Assembly (NCBI GenBank): GCA_049437325.1
Contig: JBMTIM010000009.1
Coordinates: 4,573 to 68,572, forward strand
Direction of reading: 5' to 3'
Length of the DNA stretch: 64,000 bases
Source of the DNA: UBA11606 sp049437325
GTDB taxonomy: Bacteria > Actinomycetota > Acidimicrobiia > Acidimicrobiales > Aldehydirespiratoraceae
This document shows, piece by piece, positions 7,188-15,447 of this stretch. The notes beneath the pieces are model-generated. The model was given only the letters and a program-made list of their open reading frames with translations. It was not told the origin of the DNA and did not search any database. Made by a program: the position numbers and the translations under genes. Position 1 is the stretch's first letter. Each line of letters opens with the position of its first letter.

Positions 7188-9100
7188 GCGGCACCCCCGT
7201 GTCGGACCCAGGTCTCGAACAGCGCTGCATACCGATCTCCACGGGCGACGAGTTCGGCGTGTGTTCCCAACTCGACGATTCGACCGTCGTCGACCACTGC
7301 GATGCGATCGGCGCGGCGGGCCGTGGCCAGACGATGAGCGATGATGATCGCAGTGCGACCTTCCAGCAGCACGTCCAGTGCCGCCTCGACTCGGGTTTCG
7401 GAGTGGAGGTCGAGGTTGCTGGTGGCCTCGTCGAGAATCAGTACCCGGGGTCGGGCGACGAAGGCGCGGGCGAGCGCCAACAGTTGCCGTTCGCCTGCCG
7501 AGAGGGATGCGCCGCGTTCATGGACCGGCGCGTCGAGCCCACCCAGCCGATCGATGACATCGTCGATACCAACCGCAGCGAGGGCGGCGAGGAGTTCGTC
7601 GGCGTCGGCGTCGGGCCGGGCGAAGGCGACGTTGTCCCGCACGACACCGGCGAACAGGAACGGCTCCTGCGGCACGACACCGAGTTGGCGTCGGAGACTT
7701 GCGATCGAGACGTCGCGCAGATCGTGCCCATCGATACGGACCGCGCCCTGGTCGGGGTCGTAGAAGCGGGTGAGCAGTTTTGCAATGGTCGACTTGCCCG
7801 ATCCGGTTTCGCCGACGAACGCAACGGTCTCGCCCGGCGCGATTGTCAGTGACACGTCGTGGAGCACCGGTCGACCGGGTTCGTAGGAGAACGTCACACG
7901 GTCGAGTTCGAGTGCTCCCTGGATGGGTGGGAGATCGATGGCGTCGGGTTTCTCGACGATCGAGGGCTCGGTGCTGAGCAACTCGCGCAGCTTCACGATC
8001 GCAGCGCCACCCTGCTGGTAGCTGTTGTAGAGCTGCACCAGTGTTTGGATCGGTGCAAAGAACGAGGCGAGGAACAGCAGGAATGCTGCCATCTCGCCGA
8101 CGGTGATGCGGCCGCTCGCTGTCATTGCGCCGCCAACCGCAAGCAGCGTTGCCTGGGTGCCGATCCCGATCATTTCGGTACCCGGGGCGTAGGTCGAGTT
8201 GGCGCGACTGGTGGCGATCTGGGCGTCGCGATGGCGACCCACCTCTCGGCGGTGGTCCACGAGGTTGCGGGCTCGTCGGTTGTGGGCGGCGATGACCCGG
8301 ATACCGGCCAACGACTCCTGCAGGTGGGAAAGGAGATCGGCGATGCGATCCCGCACCCGCAGATAACCGACCGACGAGACGTTCCGGAACCAGAGACTCA
8401 ACGCAAGCGTCGGTGGCAGCGTGACGGCCAGTGTGACGATGGCGAGGAGCGGGTCGTAGACGAACAGGGCGACGGTGATCACCGCAAGGGTGAAGATCTG
8501 CACGAGCAGGTTGACGATGCCCTCCTGGAAGAGAACGGACAGTGCCTCGATGTCAGACGTCATTCGGGTGAGAAGGACACCGGCCTTCTCGTCGGTGTAC
8601 CAGTCGAGTCCCTGGCGCTGCATGTGGCCGAACACGCGCAGTCGCAGCTGCTCGTTGAGTGACTCGCCGAGGCGGCCGGTGAACGAGACCCGTGCCCACC
8701 CAAGTCCGGCCGCCACGACGACGGCACCGACATAGACGAGTGCCACGGTGACGACCACGCCTCGATCACCTCGACGGACACCGTCGTCGATGCCGATCTG
8801 GGTCAGGATCGGTCCCAACTGCAGGGCAATGGTTTCGATGAGGACGAGAGAGATCGCCGCCAGGAGTCGCCACCGGTGAGGGCGCAGGAACCGGGGAAGC
8901 GAGAACGGCTCGCGATCCCACCCATCAACCCGCCAGTCGACGTGAGGCACGTGATGTTCGGGTTCGTGCTCGAGGACGTCTTCGACGCGGCGGCGAAGCT
9001 CGCCGGGAACGTCCGCTGCCGGCAGACCGGCGGCAGCGTTCGACGCCATCGACGACGGGCCCCCCATCGGTCCGCCGGTACCGCCGCCCATGGAGAACAT
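7184..9100 (-). CDS. ABC exporter half-transporter (catalytically intact partner)
   Basis: A 638-residue type IV (MsbA/LmrA-like) exporter subunit: a Gly/Met/Pro-rich cytoplasmic extension (about 1-75), a six-helix membrane domain (about 78-355), then the nucleotide-binding domain. Walker A GETGSGKS starts near 430, the Q-loop is VVPQEPF, the signature is LSAGERQ (near 533, departing from LSGGQ) and Walker B is ILDEA with the catalytic Glu near 558. The start overlaps the stop of the 9100-10914 gene (TGATG). Intact Walker B and Q-loop but an altered signature is what one expects of one half of an asymmetric heterodimer with that neighbour. The substrate (drug, lipid or peptide) is unknown. 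Confidence 0.9.
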   Translation of the reverse strand: MFSMGGGTGGPMGGPSSMASNAAAGLPAADVPGELRRRVEDVLEHEPEHHVPHVDWRVDGWDREPFSLPRFLRPHRWRLLAAISLVLIETIALQLGPILTQIGIDDGVRRGDRGVVVTVALVYVGAVVVAAGLGWARVSFTGRLGESLNEQLRLRVFGHMQRQGLDWYTDEKAGVLLTRMTSDIEALSVLFQEGIVNLLVQIFTLAVITVALFVYDPLLAIVTLAVTLPPTLALSLWFRNVSSVGYLRVRDRIADLLSHLQESLAGIRVIAAHNRRARNLVDHRREVGRHRDAQIATSRANSTYAPGTEMIGIGTQATLLAVGGAMTASGRITVGEMAAFLLFLASFFAPIQTLVQLYNSYQQGGAAIVKLRELLSTEPSIVEKPDAIDLPPIQGALELDRVTFSYEPGRPVLHDVSLTIAPGETVAFVGETGSGKSTIAKLLTRFYDPDQGAVRIDGHDLRDVSIASLRRQLGVVPQEPFLFAGVVRDNVAFARPDADADELLAALAAVGIDDVIDRLGGLDAPVHERGASLSAGERQLLALARAFVARPRVLILDEATSNLDLHSETRVEAALDVLLEGRTAIIIAHRLATARRADRIAVVDDGRIVELGTHAELVARGDRYAALFETWVRHGGAA

Positions 9101-10914
9101 CAGGCGGTCTCCTCGGCGGGTTCCACCGAGCCATCGGCAAGGATCGCGGCGTAGCGCGGGTTGGTGGCCAGCAGCTCGTCGTGGGTGCCGGTGGCCGCAA
9201 CCCGACCCTGGTCGAGCAGGATCACGCGATCAGCGAGCGCGATCGTCGACAGTCGATGAGCGATCAGGATGGTCGTGCGGTCGGCTCGTCGTGTTTCGAG
9301 CGCCTGATGGATCCGTTCCTCGACGGTGACGTCGATCGCGCTGGTGGCATCGTCGAGGATCAGCACGGTCGGGTCTGCGAGGAGGGTGCGGGCGATCGCC
9401 AGCCGCTGCCGCTGGCCGCCGGAAAGTGTGAGTCCTCGCTCGCCGACCTCGGTTGCTGCGCCATCGCGCAGCTCGGCGACGAACTCTCCGGCTGCGGCGT
9501 CGGCGATGGCAGCGTGCACTTCGTGATCGGGGGCATCGGGCCGGGCGAACGCCACGTTGTCGTGAATACTGGCTGCGAACAGGAACGGGTCGTCGGTGAC
9601 AGTGGCGACAGCGGCGCGAAGATCGCGCAGATCGAGGCTCCGGACGTCATGGCCGTCGACTCGCACAGCACCGTCGTCGACGTCGTAGAAGCGCGGGATC
9701 AACCGGGCGAGTGTCGATTTCCCGCTCCCGGTGGCGCCGACGATCGCCACCGATTCTCCCGGTTCGATGGTTGCGGTGAAGCCGTCGAGGACCGTCTCGC
9801 CCTCTCCCGTCGGGTAGGCGAAGCGGACATTGTCGAACTCGATCCGCCCCACCGGTTTCGGGAGGCCCGTTGCGTCGGGCGGTGACACGATCGATGGCTG
9901 CTCGTCGAGGATGTCGAACACGCGCAGCGCCGCCGCTCCCGCTCGCTGCCACTGGATGAGGATGAAGCCCAGCATGCGAAACGGCGTCGACAACAAGACG
10001 ACATAGGTACTGAACGCAACGAGGTCGCCGATCGCGATCGAGCCTTCGATCGCTTGCAGGCCGCCATAGAGCAACACCAGCGCGAGGCCGAGGCGGGGGA
10101 TGGACTCCATCCCTGGCGCGTGTCGGGCGCGGGTGTCGACGACCGCCGTGCCTGCCCAGCGCAGCCGGCGAGCGCTGCGGGCCAGGTGCTGGACCTGCGT
10201 CGACTCCTGATTGAAGGCCTTGACCACGCGAATGCCCTGAATGTTCTCGTCGACGATCGTGGCCAACTCCGCCTGCCGGGCGGTGACGACCCATTGCAGC
10301 GGGAAGATCTTGTTCCTGAGCCGAACGCCGACCCAGTAGACGAACGGCAGTGGGGCGATCGCCACGAGGGTGAGTGGGATGTCGACGAGGACCATGACGA
10401 TGACGGCGAAGACGAACATCACGACTTGCATGGCGACGAGGGGACCGAAGGCGAACAGGAGTTGGATCGAACGAATGTCGGTGTTGGCTCGGCTGATGAC
10501 CTGACCGCTCTGTGTTCGGTCCCAGAAATCGAACGAGAGCTCCGTGAGGCGCTCGTACATCAGGTTTCGCAGATCGTTCTCGATCCGGAGCGCCGAGCGG
10601 AACAGCCCGAAGCGGTAGGCGAAACCGAAGACGAAGCGGATCACCGCCAGGATCGCCAGAACGACCACGAAGGTCGTGGGTGACGTTCCCTCGGCGACAG
10701 CATCGATGCCGGCACCGAGCATGACCGGAACGGCGACTTGGGCGGCGATACCGATCATTCCGGCGCCGATCGATGCGAGGAACGTCCACTTCTGGACCAT
10801 GACGATCGGCCAGATCCGTCCCAACCACCACAGCGAGCGATCGGGATCGACGCCTGCGCCCGGTCGAGGATAGTGCCGCTCTGTGTCCGGGCCGGGTGGC
10901 GAATCGACGGGCAT
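9100..10914 (-). CDS. ABC exporter half-transporter (degenerate-site partner)
   Basis: A 604-residue type IV exporter subunit with a membrane domain (about 45-320) and a C-terminal ATPase domain. Walker A GATGSGKS starts near 393 and the signature LSGGQ is canonical (near 497). Walker B reads ILDDA, with Asp replacing the catalytic Glu near 522, and the Q-loop position reads TDDPF where the partner has PQEPF. It would thus supply the non-hydrolytic site together with the LSAGE signature of the partner, as in TM287/288- or BmrCD-type heterodimers. ATG 10914 was chosen because TACGGT at 10921-10926 lies 6 bases upstream; an in-frame ATG at 10944 would add ten residues and overlap the divergent start. 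Confidence 0.88.
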   Translation of the reverse strand: MPVDSPPGPDTERHYPRPGAGVDPDRSLWWLGRIWPIVMVQKWTFLASIGAGMIGIAAQVAVPVMLGAGIDAVAEGTSPTTFVVVLAILAVIRFVFGFAYRFGLFRSALRIENDLRNLMYERLTELSFDFWDRTQSGQVISRANTDIRSIQLLFAFGPLVAMQVVMFVFAVIVMVLVDIPLTLVAIAPLPFVYWVGVRLRNKIFPLQWVVTARQAELATIVDENIQGIRVVKAFNQESTQVQHLARSARRLRWAGTAVVDTRARHAPGMESIPRLGLALVLLYGGLQAIEGSIAIGDLVAFSTYVVLLSTPFRMLGFILIQWQRAGAAALRVFDILDEQPSIVSPPDATGLPKPVGRIEFDNVRFAYPTGEGETVLDGFTATIEPGESVAIVGATGSGKSTLARLIPRFYDVDDGAVRVDGHDVRSLDLRDLRAAVATVTDDPFLFAASIHDNVAFARPDAPDHEVHAAIADAAAGEFVAELRDGAATEVGERGLTLSGGQRQRLAIARTLLADPTVLILDDATSAIDVTVEERIHQALETRRADRTTILIAHRLSTIALADRVILLDQGRVAATGTHDELLATNPRYAAILADGSVEPAEETA

Positions 10915-10926
10915 CCGTTCACCGTA
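10915..10926 (-). promoter_or_regulatory. -10-like hexamer for the ABC exporter operon
   Basis: On the minus strand TACGGT (10926-10921) is followed by 6 bases and ATG 10914, the leaderless arrangement. Only 4 bases separate it from the divergent hexamer at 10931, so two polymerases could not bind at once. Confidence 0.5.
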
Positions 10927-10930
10927 GGGG

Positions 10931-10942
10931 TAGATTTCTTCC
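10931..10942 (+). promoter_or_regulatory. -10-like hexamer for the CNNM operon
   Basis: TAGATT at 10931-10936 is followed by 6 bases and ATG 10943. This ATG opens only an 8-codon reading frame in the sequence as given (see the mini-ORF entry). Confidence 0.5.
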
Positions 10943-10969
10943 ATGCACGAAACGGTTGGGGGCTTCTGA
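10943..10969 (+). other. 8-codon leaderless mini-ORF or disrupted 5' end of the CNNM gene
   Basis: ATG at 10943 follows the promoter at the usual distance, but its frame encodes MHETVGGF and stops at TGA 10967-10969. The CNNM frame lies one base away. A run of five G (10958-10962) precedes the switch; with six G the product would read MHETVGGLLIDTALRLL and continue into the CNNM protein. Either the G run carries a sequence error or variation, or this is a real leader peptide whose stop overlaps a CTG start (CTGA) of the main frame. Confidence 0.5.
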
Positions 10970-12258
10970 TCGACACCGCCCTTCGGCTCTTGGCTGCGCT
11001 CGGCCTCGTGGTCGCAAACGCTGGTTTCGTCGCCGCCGAGTTCGCACTCGTAGCGGTCGATCGCGCGCGGGTCGACGACCGAGCCGGTCAGGGCAGCGCG
11101 CGGGCTGCGCAGGTCCAGCGGCTCCTCGCTCGGCTGTCGTACCACCTGTCGGGAGCGCAGCTCGGCATCACGATCACGTCGCTTGCGCTTGGCGCACTCG
11201 CCGAACCGGCCATTGCACAGGTCATCGAGCCGTACCTCGCCGACACGTTCGGTGCGTCGTCGACCGGGGTGTCGATCGCCATTGCGCTCGTCGTCGCAAC
11301 TGTGGTGCAAATGGTGTTCGGGGAACTCGTTCCCAAGTCGATTGCGACGACGAAGCCGGTCGAGACGTCCTTCGCACTCGCTCGACCGACTGCCGTGTAC
11401 GGCGTTCTGGCTCGACCACTCGTGGCACTGCTCGACGAGATGGCCAATCGACTCACCCGGAAAGTCGGCGTGGAACCGGCGGACGAACTCGAAGCCACGC
11501 CCGACCGTGGAGAACTCGAACACCTCATTCGGTCGAGTGGTGAGGAAGGCACGCTCGATGCCGGTGAGGTCGAGTTGTTGACTCGGTCGATCCGGCTCGC
11601 CGACAAGTCGGCCGACGACGCGATGATCCCGCGGACCCGCGTGGTGGCGATCGACTCGATTGCGACCGTGCACGACCTCGTCACCGTTGCAGCGGACACC
11701 GGTCACAGCCGGTTCCCGGTCGTTGGTGAGGATCTCGACGATGTGCTCGGCGTGGTTCATGTGAAAGCGGTGCATGCGGTGCCGGTCGATGCGCGTCCCG
11801 ACACCGCGGTCACCGACCTGATGGCGCCGGTTGTGGCAATCCCGGAGTCGCGTGATCTCGACGAACTCCTCGTCGATCTTCGGGAAGGTGGCCAGCAACT
11901 CGCCGTCGTGGTCGACGAGCACGGCGGCACCGCCGGCATCATCACGCTGGAGGACGTGCTTGAGGAGATCGTCGGCGAGATCGACGACGAGTACGACGCG
12001 CCCCCGACGATGCTGACGCGGGTCGAGGCCGTCGGCTCGACGGTGGTTCCCGGGTCGTTGCATCCCGATGAGGTCGAGGCCGCTACGGGATTCGACATGC
12101 CCGAGGGGGAGTACGAGACGCTGGCCGGCTTGGTGCTCGATCGGCTGGGCCATATCCCCGTCCCCGGGGAGATGGTGCAGGTCGATGGGTGGCGGCTCGA
12201 GGTCGTTGCCATGGACCGTCTGCGTGTCGCCACCGTTCGTCTGGTGGCTCCGAAATGA
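10966..12258 (+). CDS. CNNM/CorC-type membrane protein with CBS pair and CorC_HlyC domain
   Basis: About 430 residues with the full UPF0053/HlyC-CorC layout: CNNM membrane domain (ANAGFVAAEFALV, then helices to about 190), a CBS pair (about 200-320, including HSRFPVVGEDLDDVLGVVH and GTAGIITLEDVLEEIVGEI) and a C-terminal CorC_HlyC domain ending at the stop. Relatives are linked to Mg2+/Co2+ export or tolerance. No normal in-frame start exists: candidates are CTG 10966 (overlapping the mini-ORF TGA), TTG 10990, or ATG 10943 if the G run at 10958-10962 is one base longer. The paralogue starting MTGWFMLAALGLLAANAFF supports a start near 10943-10970. The stop overlaps the next gene (ATGA). Confidence 0.85.
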   Translation: MIDTALRLLAALGLVVANAGFVAAEFALVAVDRARVDDRAGQGSARAAQVQRLLARLSYHLSGAQLGITITSLALGALAEPAIAQVIEPYLADTFGASSTGVSIAIALVVATVVQMVFGELVPKSIATTKPVETSFALARPTAVYGVLARPLVALLDEMANRLTRKVGVEPADELEATPDRGELEHLIRSSGEEGTLDAGEVELLTRSIRLADKSADDAMIPRTRVVAIDSIATVHDLVTVAADTGHSRFPVVGEDLDDVLGVVHVKAVHAVPVDARPDTAVTDLMAPVVAIPESRDLDELLVDLREGGQQLAVVVDEHGGTAGIITLEDVLEEIVGEIDDEYDAPPTMLTRVEAVGSTVVPGSLHPDEVEAATGFDMPEGEYETLAGLVLDRLGHIPVPGEMVQVDGWRLEVVAMDRLRVATVRLVAPK

Positions 12259-13325
12259 CCGGCTGGTTCATGCTCGCTGCGCTTGGGCTGCTCGCAGCCA
12301 ACGCCTTCTTCGTCGCGGTCGAATTCGCGCTTCTGGCCAGCCGGGTGACCCGGCTCGAGCCGATGGCCGAGGACGGAACCGACAGGCGGGCGGTGCTCGC
12401 ACTCGAGTCGATCCGTGATCTCCAACCGCAGCTTGCCGGTGCGCAGCTCAGCATCACCATGTCGTCGCTCGGCCTTGGGTATGTCGCCGAGCCGACACTG
12501 GAGCATCTTCTCGATGATGCGATCGGCGGCGTCTTCGACCTGCCGTCAGGGGTGACCCACACCCTGGCATTCCTGCTTGCGTTCACCGTTGTCGTCGTCA
12601 TCCACATGGTGATCGGCGAAATGGTGCCGAAGAACATCGCGATCGCAATGCCGGAGCGGTCGGCTCGACTGCTTGCACCAGTCCACAACGCCTACGTGAC
12701 GGTATTTCGACCGGTCGTCTGGTTCCTGACCTGGGTGTCGAACGGCATCACGCGGTTGCTGGGAATGGAACCGGCTGACGAACTCAACACTGCGCTCACG
12801 GTCAACGAATTCCATCGCGTCATCGAGGGTGCGGTGGAGGAGGGCAAACTCGAAGCAGAGGAGCACGAGCTTTTGGCGGGTGCGCTCGATTTCCGGGCTC
12901 GGACCGCCGGATCGATCATGGTGCCTCGCCGGCGCCTCGTCACCGTCCCTCGTTCGACCTCGGTGGCCGAGATCGAGGCGCTCGTTGCTCGGGTCGGCCA
13001 CAGCCGTATCCCCGTCACCGGTGTCAACCCCGACGATGTCGTCGGGTTCGTGCACAGCAAGGACCTGTTGCGGTTCGGGGCCGGCGAGCGAGGTGACCCT
13101 GTGCCGCTCGAGATGGTTCGACGCATGCTCATCGTCACGCCCGACCATTCGGTTCGAGACCTCATGCGATTGATGCGTGGTCTTCGTCGCCATATGGCAC
13201 TGGTGCGCACCAACGAGGGACAGCTTCTCGGGATGGTGACCCTCGAAGACGTCCTCGAGGCACTCGTCGGCGATATCACGGATGAAACCGACGGCGGCGC
13301 TCGAACGACTCCGGTCGATGCCTGA
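12255..13325 (+). CDS. second CNNM/CBS membrane protein lacking CorC_HlyC domain
   Basis: A 356-residue paralogue of the preceding protein, starting inside its stop codon. It has the CNNM membrane domain (NAFFVAVEFALLASR, LSITMSSLGLGYVAEP, HMVIGEMVPKN) and a CBS pair (VGHSRIPVTGVNPDDVVGFVH, then GQLLGMVTLEDVLEALVGDI), but ends about ten residues after the second CBS unit, so it has no CorC_HlyC domain. CNNM proteins are dimers, and tandem unequal paralogues suggest a heterodimer in which one subunit supplies the regulatory C-terminal domain. The likely role is divalent cation (Mg2+) transport at the cytoplasmic membrane; substrate not shown by sequence. Confidence 0.88.
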   Translation: MTGWFMLAALGLLAANAFFVAVEFALLASRVTRLEPMAEDGTDRRAVLALESIRDLQPQLAGAQLSITMSSLGLGYVAEPTLEHLLDDAIGGVFDLPSGVTHTLAFLLAFTVVVVIHMVIGEMVPKNIAIAMPERSARLLAPVHNAYVTVFRPVVWFLTWVSNGITRLLGMEPADELNTALTVNEFHRVIEGAVEEGKLEAEEHELLAGALDFRARTAGSIMVPRRRLVTVPRSTSVAEIEALVARVGHSRIPVTGVNPDDVVGFVHSKDLLRFGAGERGDPVPLEMVRRMLIVTPDHSVRDLMRLMRGLRRHMALVRTNEGQLLGMVTLEDVLEALVGDITDETDGGARTTPVDA

Positions 13326-13392
13326 CGCCCACGGTCGCCACAGTTCCCCGAGGGCGGCGCCGCTCGGCTCCAACCGGGGGCTTTGTTACTGA

Positions 13393-13412
13393 ACGCCCGG
13401 GGTGGCGGGCGT
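13393..13412. terminator. inverted repeat between convergent genes
   Basis: A perfect 7-bp stem (ACGCCCG / CGGGCGT) with a 6-base loop lies between the convergent CNNM and fabI genes. No T run follows on either strand, so it would be an imperfect bidirectional terminator. The rest of 13326-13425 is GC-rich without an ORF. Confidence 0.35.
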
Positions 13413-13425
13413 CATGGCAACAGCA

Positions 13426-14193
13426 TCAGACCCCGACTGCGTGGAAGCCACCGTCGACGTGGACCATCGATCCGGTGGTCGCCGGGAACCAGTCCGAAAG
13501 CAGCGCGACGGTCGAGCGGGCCACCGCAGAGGAGTCCTCGACGTTCCAGCCCAGCGGCGCACGGTCGTCCCACACGTCCTCGAACGCTTGGAACCCGGGA
13601 ATCGACTTGGCCGCCATCGTCTTGACCGGACCGGCGGCGACCAGATTGCAACGGATGCCCTGCGGCCCCAACTCGCGGGCGAGGTAGCGGTTGCAGGATT
13701 CGAGCGCAGCCTTGGCGACTCCCATCCAGTTGTAGGCGGGCCACGCAGTCGTGGCATCGAAATCGAGACCGACGATCGAGCCGCCATCTGCCATCAGCGG
13801 CGCCACGGTCTCGGCGAGGGTCTTGAGCGAGTAGGCCGATATCTCGATCGCAACCTTGACGTCGTCCCACGTTGCGCCCATGAAATCCTCTCCGAGGCAC
13901 GCCTCCGGAGCAAAGCCGATGGCGTGCAGGGCACCGTCGACCCGACCCCACGTCGAGGCGAGAGCTTCGTTGAGCGCCGGCACGTGATCGGGATCGGTGA
14001 CGTCGAACTCGTACACCGCCGGCTCCGACGGCAGCTTGCGCGCCGTGCGTTGGGTGAGGCGTAGGCCGCGGCCCGCACCGGTCAAGATGATCTCGGCCCC
14101 CTCCTCCTGCGCCAGCTTTGCAACGCCGAACGCAAGACTGGCGTCGGTGAGCACGCCGGTGATGAGGATCTTCTTGCCGTCGAGAATGCCCAC
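13426..14193 (-). CDS. fabI: enoyl-[acyl-carrier-protein] reductase (NADH), InhA type
   Basis: A 255-residue short-chain dehydrogenase-fold enzyme that reduces trans-2-enoyl-ACP in fatty acid elongation, in the cytoplasm. The N-terminus GKKILITGVLTDASLAFGVA is the modified FabI nucleotide-binding motif, FDVTD lies in the cofactor region, and the catalytic segment is A-Y154-N-W-M-G-V-A-K161 (Y-x6-K). The AYNWM.VAK form and the C-terminal MVHVDGG are those of actinobacterial InhA. GTG 14193 was chosen: AGGAG stands 11 bases upstream and the protein then starts at the family's usual point. It diverges from mshC; a possible -10 (TAACGT, minus strand) lies at 14250-14255. Confidence 0.92.
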   Translation of the reverse strand: MGILDGKKILITGVLTDASLAFGVAKLAQEEGAEIILTGAGRGLRLTQRTARKLPSEPAVYEFDVTDPDHVPALNEALASTWGRVDGALHAIGFAPEACLGEDFMGATWDDVKVAIEISAYSLKTLAETVAPLMADGGSIVGLDFDATTAWPAYNWMGVAKAALESCNRYLARELGPQGIRCNLVAAGPVKTMAAKSIPGFQAFEDVWDDRAPLGWNVEDSSAVARSTVALLSDWFPATTGSMVHVDGGFHAVGV

Positions 14194-14267
14194 GGTGCTT
14201 TCGTCTCCTGAGGATGGGATCGGCTGGTTCGACCCACTCGTGTCACTGCACGTTACGGGCTGACGGG

Positions 14268-14280
14268 TACCGTCCACACG
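14268..14280 (+). promoter_or_regulatory. -10-like hexamer before mshC
   Basis: TACCGT at 14268-14273, preceded by GGG, is followed by 7 bases and ATG 14281. No Shine-Dalgarno sequence is present between them. Confidence 0.5.
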
Positions 14281-15393
14281 ATGCGGCTGTACGACACCGG
14301 GCGGGGTGAGATCGTCGACTTCGACCCGGGTCCGATCGTCACGATGTACGTGTGTGGCATCACGCCCTACGACGCCACCCATCTCGGGCACGCAGCCACG
14401 TATCTCACCTACGACGTGGTGCAGCGGCGGCTTATCGATCTTGGTCACCAGGTTCGCTACGTGCGCAACATCACCGACGTCGACGACGACATGCTTCGAG
14501 CCGCAGCGTCGCGTGATGTCCACTATCTCGATCTGGCATTCGGTGAGACGGCCCGCTTCGGTGACGACATGGCAGCACTCAATTGCCTTGCACCCTGGTC
14601 CGAACCTCGGGCAAGTGGAGCCATCCCGAACATTCGTGGCCTGATCGACACGCTGCTCACCCGCGGGGTGGCGTACCAGGTCGACGGCACCGTCTTCTTC
14701 GACACCAGCACCCCTGCCGACTTCGGTGCACTCGCCGGTGTCGGCTTCGAACGGATGCATGAGATCCTCGGTGCGTGGGGCGAAGAGCCCGACGATCCTC
14801 GGAAGCGCAATCCACTCGACTTCGTGCTGTGGCAGCCGTCAGTGGCCGGCGAACCGTCGTGGGACGCTCGCTGGGGGACGGGACGCCCTGGCTGGCATGT
14901 GGAGTGCTCGGCGATCGCGCTGCGCGAACTCGGGCCCACCATCGACCTTCATGGCGGAGGGATCGATCTGCTGTACCCCCACCACGAGTCGGTTCGCGTG
15001 CAGTGCGAGGCGGCGACCGGAACGACCTTCGTGCGCCATTGGCTCCACCAAGCGATGGTGCACTGCAACGGTCGCAAGATGTCCAAGTCGGACGGGAATT
15101 TGATCTTCGTGCACGAGTTGCGGGAGCGGTACGAGCCTGCCGCAATCCGACTGGCGCTTTCGATCCATCACTATCGACGCCCGTGGAATTGGACCGACAC
15201 CCTGCTGCCCGAAGCCGAGGCTCGGCTCGCACGGTGGCGGTCGGCGGGCAAGGGTGAGGCGGCGCTCGCTGCGGTTCGTGCCGCACTCGACAACGACCTC
15301 GACGTGCCGACCGCCATCAGCGCCATCGATCGTGCCGCTGCCGAGGGTGGGGGTGTGGACCAGGCTGCTGCGCTCATCGGCGTGGCGCTCTGA
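14281..15393 (+). CDS. mshC: mycothiol ligase (L-cysteine:1D-myo-inositol 2-amino-2-deoxy-glucopyranoside ligase)
   Basis: A 370-residue class I aminoacyl-tRNA-synthetase-like enzyme. MshC joins cysteine, through a cysteinyl-adenylate, to glucosaminyl-inositol in mycothiol synthesis. It differs from CysS by CGITPYDATHLGHAATYLTYD at the zinc/HIGH region, lack of the long tRNA-binding C-terminus, and the HYRRPWNW segment. KMSKS is intact at residues 266-270, and the Cys/His zinc ligands (CGIT, HVECSAI, HHE) are present. It is somewhat shorter than the usual ~410 residues because the C-terminal tail is short. Mycothiol is an actinobacterial thiol, which supports the phylum. Other mycothiol genes are not in the window. 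It is divergent from fabI. Confidence 0.9.
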   Translation: MRLYDTGRGEIVDFDPGPIVTMYVCGITPYDATHLGHAATYLTYDVVQRRLIDLGHQVRYVRNITDVDDDMLRAAASRDVHYLDLAFGETARFGDDMAALNCLAPWSEPRASGAIPNIRGLIDTLLTRGVAYQVDGTVFFDTSTPADFGALAGVGFERMHEILGAWGEEPDDPRKRNPLDFVLWQPSVAGEPSWDARWGTGRPGWHVECSAIALRELGPTIDLHGGGIDLLYPHHESVRVQCEAATGTTFVRHWLHQAMVHCNGRKMSKSDGNLIFVHELRERYEPAAIRLALSIHHYRRPWNWTDTLLPEAEARLARWRSAGKGEAALAAVRAALDNDLDVPTAISAIDRAAAEGGGVDQAAALIGVAL

Positions 15394-15433
15394 TCACGAC
15401 GGAAGAACCGCCGCCGGTCGTGGGGCGCGCCGG

Positions 15434-15447
15434 TAGTCTGGGTCCTC
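15434..15447 (+). promoter_or_regulatory. -10-like hexamer before thrS
   Basis: TAGTCT at 15434-15439 within CCGGTAGTCTG is followed by 8 bases and ATG 15448, fitting a leaderless thrS transcript. I see no T-box-like leader upstream. Confidence 0.55.

Noticed and set aside
9100..12153. Very long open frame on the minus strand extending upstream of the ABC exporter through the CNNM gene
   Set aside because: The extension is antisense to a clear CNNM/CBS gene, has low-complexity composition and no promoter. The exporter starts at 10914.
14226..14235. GGTTCGACCC, resembling a tRNA T-arm
   Set aside because: No acceptor stem, anticodon arm or CCA context around it; it lies in the fabI-mshC promoter region.
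14281..15393. Cysteinyl-tRNA synthetase
   Set aside because: HIGH and KMSKS regions are shared, but the CGITPYDATHLGHAATYLTYD form and the missing tRNA-binding C-terminus fit MshC.
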